Assembly (NCBI RefSeq): GCF_001039355.2
Contig: NW_019775655.1
Span: 70,086 to 98,207, forward strand
Direction: 5' to 3'
DNA from: Lingula anatina
Taxonomy: Eukaryota > Brachiopoda > Lingulata > Lingulida > Lingulidae
Length of the DNA: 28,122 nt
This document shows positions 20,679 to 28,122 of this stretch, one piece after another. Numbering within the stretch: position 1 is the first letter of the stretch; each line of letters starts with the position of its first letter. The notes under the pieces are model-generated. The model did not search any database, was not told where the DNA came from, and saw only the letters and a list, made by a program, of their open reading frames with translations. The translations under genes and the position numbers were made by a program.

Positions 20679-21570
20679 TTAAGGCTGGGTCCCAACCCAA
20701 CGTACGGGCTGCTAAGTGTGGTCTACGGCCAAATTTGGGGAAAACGTGGGATTTCGTGCGTTAGGAGCACGTCCATTGTGCAACTTTTGGAGGTCGCAGG
20801 CAGCACGTAGAAATTTTTCGACATGATCAACAGCCGCTGCGTGCGGTCCACGAATTCTCAGAAAATGGAAAATGTACGACATGCGAACGTGTAGCGTTCG
20901 CCTGTCATCCGCCTGTCGTACGGGACACGCGAGGAAGTTATTTTTTCCACTGCACTTACGGTGCGTGTGATGCACGTGGTTAAGGTGCCCGTTGCACGCA
21001 CTTATTTCTTGTTCCCTCCGTGCTCACTCCTCACTTCCACGCTCCCACCATGTGGACCTCACGGGCTTCGTGCAAGTTGAATGCGTAGTGGTCACTCCAT
21101 GCGCACGGACCGTGAGTTTAAAAGGACGGGCATGAACGGAAAAGCATTATTTCTGCCTTTGACGTCAAGTTTTAAAATGGCTAAAAAGACAACAAAGAGC
21201 AAGAGGGGGAGAGTTGGATCGGGGACAGGTATGATTGGGGTCACCATCCTTGAACACTGCTGGGGATATAATGATCTCCTCAAACATGCACTGTTATTAT
21301 ACCCTCCCAAATACATCTCAAACAAGTAAGTCAGCAAGACTCCCTACTTCCACTTGCGTTGCCCATGCGTTGCTCGTACTCCTAGTACGGATAACGTACG
21401 TAGTGCACGATGTTTGTACTTTGCATGTACGGGGGCGCGCGGGACACGTGCTTGCAATCACCAATTACTTGATTCCTTCCCTGTGATCTAGCTACGGCCC
21501 AGCCAGATGAGCGGAACCTAAAAAAACGTACGATCTGAAAATCATGCGTGGAGTCGGGACCCAGGCTTAA
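20679..21570. mobile_element. TTAA-flanked non-autonomous DNA element
   Basis: Left end TTAA-GGCTGGGTCCCAACCC and right end GGACTCGGGACCCAGGC-type sequence followed by TTAA form imperfect inverted repeats (GSCTGGGTCCCRACYCMACG by eye), about 892 bp including flanks. GTACG/CGTACG words recur inside, as in subterminal repeats. A TTAA duplication suits piggyBac-like elements; reading it as TTA would suit PIF/Harbinger. No transposase is seen. It carries a short ORF with a basic start (MAKKTTKSKRGRVG, 21177 onward, plus), followed by a donor-like AG|GTATGA. Confidence 0.7.
21177..21329 (+). CDS. Short basic ORF inside the TTAA-flanked element
   Basis: From ATG 21177 it reads MAKKTTKSKRGRVGSGTG, then hydrophobic sequence to a stop at 21329. 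The in-frame ORF extends upstream to an ATG at 21081. The Lys/Arg-rich start could be a nuclear-localisation-like segment or a captured exon ending at GACAG|GTATGA. No family is recognised, and the chance of a spurious ORF is high. Confidence 0.2.
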   Translation: MAKKTTKSKRGRVGSGTGMIGVTILEHCWGYNDLLKHALLLYPPKYISNK

Positions 21571-21598
21571 TGTGTGTGTGTGGGGGGGGGGAGGGGGG
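21571..21598. repeat. (GT)n followed by a G-run
   Basis: Simple repeat directly next to the right end of the TTAA-flanked element. Confidence 0.9.
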
Positions 21599-21737
21599 GA
21601 TTATCATCATTATTTTCAGAAACTAGTCAATTTCTGGGCAAAAATGCAAAAAATCACACCTGCCTTATTAAAAAAAGATTAAAGCGGCTATAAACGAAAG
21701 CATTTGGTGTAAAGATTTACGTTCTACTAAAGCTTAA

Positions 21738-21960
21738 GCTACATTTTTCACAGACGCCGTACGATGAAGTAGAAATTAATTTTCCGTATTTTTGCACCGT
21801 AAGTGTCTATGGACTAACATGTTTACGTTTGGTACGGGCGCCGTACCATTTCTCTCACATGACTTTGAGGTTAAGTAACGGACGCCGCACGAGTAGGGGC
21901 ATATGGGCAATACATGTACACGGACACCATACGGACATCGTATGCTTGACAAATGTAACC
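21738..21960. mobile_element. Probable small inverted-repeat element
   Basis: The ends GCTACATTTTTCA (21738) and TGACAAATGTAACC (to 21960) are inverted with about three mismatches. Between them the word GGACGCCGTACG and variants occur at least four times (near 21752, 21833, 21880, 21919-21945) in both orientations. No ORF is present. Confidence 0.45.
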
Positions 21961-22055
21961 CAAGATTGGATATTTGAAAAAAATTAACTATATTTGTCCG
22001 GAAATTATGAGTGCAATTTCTAAATGTTTGCGTGGCAACTGAGAGAAATTTTGGT

Positions 22056-22101
22056 CTTATGTTATGTTATGTTATTTATTTATTTATTTATTTATTTATT
22101 T
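22056..22101. repeat. (TTATG)n and (TTTA)n microsatellite
   Basis: Simple sequence; no other content. Confidence 0.9.
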
Positions 22102-22396
22102 GTTGATGTATGTGTGTGTGATATCGGTCCTCTACACATTACAAGTTAAATTCCAGGGATACATATACCCTGTGTTTACTAATAGGCCTACGTGCCAGCA
22201 CGCCGCGTTTCATGGAGCTTTCTGATTTAGAGGTAATTTGTCTCCTTGTTGCTGTATGATATAACCATTAAATACGGGTGCTGTAACCAGATCCGCATAT
22301 TGATCAATTGGTTTAATTTGTTTTCTAGATTTAACTGTATTGTATTTACAGCCACGTGTATGTGAGTATTACTGATATACAGTCTTTGCCAGTAAT

Positions 22397-22474
22397 TATT
22401 ATTATTATTATTGCCTTCTACATGTACACTACAACTACTCTTACTCTTACTACTTCTACTACTACTACAACTAT

Positions 22475-22507
<33 letters not shown>
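22397..22507. repeat. (ATT)n and (CTA)n microsatellites
   Basis: Trinucleotide runs that produce artefactual Thr-rich or Leu-rich ORFs in the forward frames. Confidence 0.95.
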
Positions 22508-22585
22508 ATTATATAGTCCTACTACACTGTACTACAACTACTACATATAGGCCTACTGGCTCTACAACTTACACTGCTCCACAGG

Positions 22586-23577
22586 TAGGGGAGAGCGGGG
22601 CTAGTTGGCCCAGTGAGGCACTTATGGCCTTGTAGAGCCAACTAGGAATGAGTTAGAGTAACAAATCCGGTTTCAAAGTAACCCGCATGAAGTTGGCTAT
22701 GTATGCAACGTCATTATTTTTCAGATGTAATACCAGATGGCTCACAATTTGACAAAAAAAAAAGCAACTGACGTCAGGGGGGCCAACTTGCCCCGTGGCG
22801 GGGCAAGTTGGCCCCCTATACGAAAATGAAGTAAATATCGCATGTAAACGCCTTGAAATACATTTTTACACATCTTTAATTTATTAGATTGATTTTTGAG
22901 AGTCTTTGATAAACAAAAAGTTCAAATGAGGCAGATTTATTGTCACTTTGTATGTGTTGCAACAACCAAAATATCTATCAATAAAATTTGTTTTGTTTTA
23001 ATTGAGAATAAATTTATAATGGTATAAAGCAGGTTTTTGAATGAAAACGAATAATAAATGTTCGTTTTAAAAGAAACTAACAAATTCAGTTTTAAACTGG
23101 TAATTATTTGTTTCAACAATGATCTGTAGCTCTGTTGCCCGCAAAGGATTGTGGGTAATATGGTCCAACTTGCCCCGAGCCAAGGGGGCCAACTAGCCCC
23201 AGGTGCACAATTTTTAGATTTGAGGATTGCAGTCGTTTGTGGTGCAAGAATGGACTACATTAATACATTAATTGATTTGAGTAAATTTTGAAATAGTTAG
23301 CTTTAGTCTGATGTCCTATACATATACTTTATTCGTTCAAAAGCCTATGAAAATAGATTTTTAAATCTCTTAAACAAAATTACTTTCAGGTGCAAAAATC
23401 GTTTATTTGGCCTCACCGCCTAAGTAAAACTTTTTAACGTCCGACACTTCCTTAGCATTGTAGGCTACGGTCACTTTACTAAATGATGTGATCAATTTTT
23501 TCACCCCGTAGTTACTTTTTCATAAATTGATGGGGGGCCAACTTACCCCGGGGTCCAACTAGCCCCAGTCTCCCCTA
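22586..23577. mobile_element. TA-flanked 992-bp non-autonomous DNA element with GGGGCAAGTTGG motifs
   Basis: The left end TAGGGGAGAGCGGGGCTAGT and the right end (CCAACTAGCCCCAGTCTCCCCTA) form inverted repeats of about 26 bp with few mismatches, bounded by TA, as in Tc/mariner-type insertions. Inside, GGGGCCAACTTGCCCC-type words recur in both orientations (22778-22816, 23162-23205, 23535-23570). The interior is AT-rich and has no transposase ORF. Confidence 0.8.
22778..22816. repeat. Near-perfect 17-bp-arm hairpin inside the TA-flanked element
   Basis: GGGGGCCAACTTGCCCC and its exact reverse complement GGGGCAAGTTGGCCCCC are separated by five bases. The arms repeat the terminal motif of the element, so this is an internal copy of the end sequence. 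Confidence 0.9.
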
Positions 23578-23625
23578 TGCTGAAGTGAGTTTCCAGAAAT
23601 CTCTTAGACTCAACTTAAACTGCGG

Positions 23626-23659
23626 GACGCAGAAAGGACGCCGTCCAGTGTAAAGGGGG
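23626..23659. mobile_element. Isolated terminal inverted repeat of the 2319-2537 family
   Basis: GACGCAGAAAGGACGCCGTC continues through CCAGTGTAAAGGGGG, matching the right arm at 2506-2537 almost exactly. No partner arm is found in the adjoining sequence. It lies 49 bp after the TA-flanked element. Confidence 0.7.
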
Positions 23660-25490
23660 ATTTAGGGAATCGGCATATTACATTCACAGAACGGAGTTAA
23701 AGTCTGTCTAAGGAAATGTGCATTTACTTACATGTTAAGTGTGGTGCAGGGAAGGGAATAGATATATTTGAGTTTTATATTCAGTAAATGCGACGAAAGA
23801 TAGTGATTTTCCCTTCCCAAAATAAGCAGAATAAACAAATGCTTCCAACTTGACTTGTTGCTTTATCAAACTTGAGTTTATTTACAACAAACAGGCCTAT
23901 TTTCCGCACTTAAACAGTAAGAGAAGACTAAAAAACAAATTTTGACAAAATCCAAACATTTAATTGTCTAATGACAAATGTAATTTTGACACAAGTCAAG
24001 ATGGTTTTAAGTTTGAGCGTAATTACCTCCGCCGTGTGTTTTACTTGTGTATCACGAACTTTATTAAGAAGCGCGTAATCGGATGATTATCAATTTATAC
24101 GATTACAAGTTGTCTTAAAAATTTCCCCGTGAACCACCACGACGAAGAATTGTAGTGACCAAGAAGATTGTAAACTTTGAAATCTTTTTACTTCTGAATA
24201 TTTTGACTGTTATGCCTAATTTTCGCTTAAAAGTGAGAGAGAGAGAAAGGGAAAAAATATCCCAATAAAATTCACCCTTGTCGAACACATATAAATAGAA
24301 ATGCAGGCAAAAATTTTATGGAAACCTTAGACACGCCTTTTTATTCTACATATCATAATTATAACCTAATATCTTAGGCGTGCGATTTTCACCCAAAAGT
24401 CGTGTCGTCTGCAGCACAACTCTGAAACGCGTTCACTATGTATTCTTCACTCGTGGAATGATTGTGTTAGAGCAGAAATTTTCTTTCACACCAGATGACA
24501 ACGGAAAACTTAAATAAGATTTTTTTAATCACCATGAAAATCATCAAGGCCATCAAAACCATCATCATTACAAATCTTTGATTTGAACATCACTTCCGGC
24601 CAGTCATATATTACTTCAGGGGACTTAATTTGCATATAAGAGAAAAAATTAATTTTTATCTGATTTTGGCTTTTCTTTCATTATTTCATTATTTTCAAAA
24701 AGTAATGTTCCGTTTTGCTCACAAATCGAGCCACTTTTGATCCACATGCACTGTTTGTAAAAATTATGTAATTAGAAATAACAGACGTGTCTAACGTTTT
24801 CACTCCACAGCCATAAAACTCGACGTTAGCTGCGTGGGTATAAATGTAGGTCAATTGCCTGTATAAAATTGCCATACGATTATTGATTTTTTAGTGTGGA
24901 CCGTTTTAGGGGGGAGACTGAAGTGGAAGATGTATCAAGATACCAGCAAAATATTTTGGTTGCATGGGGTTACTTAAAGGCAGAGTATATTGCAAACTTT
25001 GAAAGAAAAGAGTAAAACAAGCCCACGTCTCCAGCTTCACCATGTAGGACTTTATAGATGCCGCGGTCCCTCTCTTTTTCATCTGACTCTCCCCAAAAAA
25101 ATGCAGACCGCGTTAATTGTTGAGCTCCCGGGAAGCGCGGAGCATCCAGCGTGGTGGCAGACGCTGGTGCTCTCTGCAGACGGCATATTGCAGTCACACA
25201 GGAGGGGGTAAAGGTTTTCTAGGGAAATGTTGTATTAAATTAAATCTGACGAATTACGTGATAAAGGAAAGAAATTTGACTTATTTGAATTTACATTGAC
25301 TTAGTGCAATGAAAGACACCGATTCACTGTATTTCTTCTCAAAATTGAGAGAGTAGGGGAAAAAAAGCAAAAGGAGATTACCTATCAACCCTATGAATCA
25401 TTACATGGCATATCCTGTCCGTGAACTTTTGACCTACTTTCGCATAGATTTCACACTCCTACACAAGCTGAGTTTGTATGGGGCGTATTG
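23660..25490. other. Intergenic sequence with one GC-rich patch
   Basis: Mostly AT-rich. A GC- and CpG-richer patch at about 25040-25200 contains open frames on both strands and a TATAAAG on the minus strand (about 25050-25056). No spliced gene could be built from it, so it is noted only as a possible promoter or exon. Confidence 0.3.
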
Positions 25491-25508
25491 GTGTGTGTGT
25501 GTGTGTGT
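25491..25508. repeat. (GT)n microsatellite at the gap edge
   Basis: A GT dinucleotide run ends directly in the 361-N gap. Confidence 0.9.
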
Positions 25509-25869
25509 NNNNNNNNNNNNNNNNNNNNNNNNNNNNNNNNNNNNNNNNNNNNNNNNNNNNNNNNNNNNNNNNNNNNNNNNNNNNNNNNNNNNNNNNNNNN
25601 NNNNNNNNNNNNNNNNNNNNNNNNNNNNNNNNNNNNNNNNNNNNNNNNNNNNNNNNNNNNNNNNNNNNNNNNNNNNNNNNNNNNNNNNNNNNNNNNNNNN
25701 NNNNNNNNNNNNNNNNNNNNNNNNNNNNNNNNNNNNNNNNNNNNNNNNNNNNNNNNNNNNNNNNNNNNNNNNNNNNNNNNNNNNNNNNNNNNNNNNNNNN
25801 NNNNNNNNNNNNNNNNNNNNNNNNNNNNNNNNNNNNNNNNNNNNNNNNNNNNNNNNNNNNNNNNNNNNN
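25509..25869. other. Assembly gap (361 N)
   Basis: Unresolved sequence between a GT run and a C run; content unknown. ORFs spanning it are meaningless. Confidence 0.98.
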
Positions 25870-25881
25870 CCCCCCCCCAAC

Positions 25882-26013
25882 TGTCACGGGTCTATCCTTG
25901 GATCCTCAAATATCATTGGACGACCGCATGAAGTGATGACGTCATAACACAATTATACTAAAACACCGGCACATCTAAGGCAATGCTGAGGATCCAAGGA
26001 TAGACCCATGACA
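25882..26013. repeat. 27-bp inverted repeat with a full CRE palindrome in the loop
   Basis: The arms 25882-25908 and 25987-26013 (core GGGTCTATCCTTGGATCCTC) are reverse complements at 26 of 27 positions with a 78-bp spacer. The spacer contains TGACGTCA at 25937-25944, near the centre. It is probably a small fold-back element. A 16-bp tandem (CGATACTCCCCCGCAC, 26036-26067) follows. Confidence 0.85.
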
Positions 26014-26035
26014 CCCAACCCGCCAGGGGTCATGT

Positions 26036-26079
26036 CGATACTCCCCCGCACCGATACTCCCCCGCACCGCTAATCCCCC
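26036..26079. repeat. 16-bp tandem repeat, 2.7 copies
   Basis: Two exact copies of CGATACTCCCCCGCAC are followed by a diverged third. Confidence 0.9.
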
Positions 26080-28122
26080 TTAGTAATTTTTTGCATAATG
26101 CGCATCGATAATCCTGCCATACATTGACAAGGTACCGACATTATTTTAAAAATTAATTGAAGCCTAATGCGTAAGTCGTGGGTGTGTATAGTCTACTGTA
26201 TATTCAATTTCATTTGCTTGAAGCTTTATTTGTCGTTCAGATTCCATTTTTAATTTAGAATTATTTTGCCTTCATTCTTTTCATAAATTTTTGTTGTATT
26301 AATTCTAAAAAGTTATTTTTTATTTTTAGGTTATAATTGCTTTGTTATAGATAGGTTCATCCAGATTTGTTCATGACTCTCTAAATTAGTGACAATACCG
26401 CCAACAAGAACTCGTTCTCTAGCGCGATGTTTCCTACGTAAGGACTCCTACTTACGGTTTTGATATGTATGCACTGTTTGAACTTCGCGCTTCGGACTGC
26501 GACTGAAGTATGATGATGGAGATGAAGATGTACGTGCCGAGATTTAACGTTCATTCGAAATGATAATAGATGAAAGAATCCCCAGCTTTAATTTCAGTTT
26601 ATTTTCAATGAAAGTTGTTTGATGTCTTATTGATTCATGTGCAGCAGTTCACGATGCACTGCCAGAGAATTCTTGCTTGCCTTGCTTGTATCTGTAATCA
26701 AAACTACAAGCTTAAAGCGCAGATAATTGATAGCTATGTACAGTAATAGAAATAATAGTAATTGAAAATGAAAACGATAGAAAAAAGCTGTCTTGCACCC
26801 TTAAAGCTCGCATCAAAAACCACCACAGTACAAACAGTCACCATTTTAAAAGGGACACACGCGACACAAGACAAAGACGGATTGTCGAAAAGAAGCTCAT
26901 AAAAATATTAGACACTTTAAAAAAGGACTTTATAGAGACAATGAATATCTCAATATTATTCTTGTTTTATTGTTAGGCCTACGTAATCTTTAAGACGTCA
27001 ACGTTTATCACTCACTTCCAACTTCGTCCCTTTTCCATGCATCATACGTCACTTATACCAGTACTAAGTAGTTTGCTTGTTTATTCTTGTTTTGGTACCT
27101 GAAGAAGGTTCACAAGCCAAAAGCTCTTTCGGAGTTAATCTTTACAGATGCGTTTTCATTATATATATTTTTTCGTAAGGATACGGAAGAGGCGGTCGAA
27201 TGAAAAAATGCAGCTTTATTTATCAGTCATAACAGTTAATTATCACAAAAGAGGTCTATTATCTGACTCTGGTCCAATTAAGGATGAACTGGTTGAATTC
27301 GGCCAGAGACAACCGGAGAGAGAGAGAGAGAGAGAGAGAGAGCCGGAGAGAGAGAGAGAGAGAGAGAGAGTACACTCTACCAGAATCTCAGATGGATTTT
27401 TCACTAGATATTCACAGATATGTCTAAAATGTAAGGATGTTTTTAATAATTTTTAAAAGAAAGATTCCTGTTTATGATATGAGCGCAAAGGACGATTGCA
27501 TTTGTTACGTTATGTAAAAGCAGTATTGACGACAACTATCATCTGAGTCCTCAAGGGGGTCGAACTCCCAACACGGAGGTACTTTGTGTGATTATTGATA
27601 ATATATCCTTTTGTCTCTCTCCCTCTTTCTTAGTCTTTCGATGCACACGAAAATTGTTGCATAAGTTAGATCAGCACTTGTGCTTATCATATTTAAAACA
27701 CGAAATGCGGACTCAATTTTAAACCTTCGTTACTGTTGCTCGCAACACCATCTCAAATTCGCCCATAAGATTATTTTCAATAAAGCAAAAAATTAAGAAC
27801 TTGTTAGGAAGCAAGTATAATGTCCAACGTCTCAGAAAATGTTTAGAATGTTAAGATATTTAAATAACGCAATTAATAACTTGAAGCTACTTTCGCGGTG
27901 TCGCCCGGCTTTTAAAAGCTGAGAAATCGTCCATGGCGTATTTTGCTGCAGATCATTTTAATTAAAATTTTAGTTGTTTGATGCTTTTGAAATATTTAAG
28001 TCATTAATAAAAAATTCATTTTAGTTAAGACAATGACTGAAGGCCTCATTGGGTATTTTCCTTTCCCGTGAAAGCCACTTATCAGTTTCCTAAGATGTTC
28101 TTTTTATGTTATTAATAAATAA
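26080..28122. other. Right end: AT-rich sequence with scattered repeats
   Basis: No supported gene. An 80-codon stop-free frame (26734-26976, plus, no early Met) is basic and His-rich. The segment at 27098-27142 (CCTGAAGAAGGTTCACAAGC ... CTTTCGG) resembles a tail motif seen near some retroelements. At 28047-28100 there is a diverged copy of 14153-14210 (GTGAAAGCCACTT). Confidence 0.35.
27316..27370. repeat. (GA)n microsatellite
   Basis: Two GA runs separated by CCG; they make an artefactual Arg-Glu repeat in a forward ORF. Confidence 0.95.

Noticed and set aside
22356-22635. Thr- or Leu-rich forward ORFs
   Set aside because: Translations of (CTA)n microsatellite sequence.
24027-24084. Protein-like stretch on the minus strand ending at GCGGAG|GTAATT
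   Set aside because: A stop lies directly upstream with no acceptor AG or ATG inside the open stretch, so no exon can be built.
25393-25947. ORFs spanning the N gap
   Set aside because: Composed almost entirely of unknown bases.
27148-27456. 102-residue forward ORF with an Arg-Glu repeat
   Set aside because: The centre is a (GA)n microsatellite, and the flanks are AT-rich with no coding character.
27550-27585. B-box-like GGGAGTTCGACCCCC on the minus strand
   Set aside because: No A box or tRNA fold could be seen around it, so neither a tRNA nor a SINE is supported.

Overview
This window looks like a draft-assembly fragment from an AT-rich invertebrate animal genome. The signs are spliced genes with GT-AG introns, a BEL/Pao LTR retrotransposon, an L2/CR1-type LINE tail ending in (AAT)n, several terminal-inverted-repeat elements, satellites and N gaps. 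A marine invertebrate such as a mollusc is my guess; nothing here fixes the phylum.

Layout. Positions 208-883 (minus) hold a compact three-exon gene for a small secreted cysteine-rich peptide. It was found by reading signal peptide, splice sites and phases, because no single ORF reveals it. From 884 to 5305 I see non-coding sequence with one small inverted-repeat element (2319-2537). Positions 5306-10461 (minus) are a decayed BEL/Pao retrotransposon: two LTRs, tRNA primer site, gag with two stops and two frameshifts, DUF1758-type protease, reverse transcriptase and RNase H. The integrase is missing. The 5' LTR runs into a single N, after which a 70-bp satellite (10463-11223) begins. Positions 11240-12850 carry several arms of one fold-back repeat family. 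Positions 14408-15265 are pieces of a LINE reverse transcriptase. Positions 16535-16850 are three ~105-bp tandem units, each built around a palindrome.

Positions 18595-19596 (minus) are the first two exons of a second, unidentified gene, with a perfect NRF-1-type palindrome just upstream of its start codon and a weak candidate third exon at 17699-17783. The right third (20.6-26.1 kb) is dominated by non-autonomous DNA elements: a TTAA-flanked element (20679-21570), a probable one (21738-21960), a TA-flanked 992-bp element (22586-23577), a TIR fragment (23626-23659), and a 27-bp inverted repeat beside a 361-N gap. The last 2 kb are AT-rich with microsatellites.

I see no operon-like or pathway relationship between the two cellular genes. 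Most of the structure here is repeats. The most interesting single item is the small secreted peptide gene.
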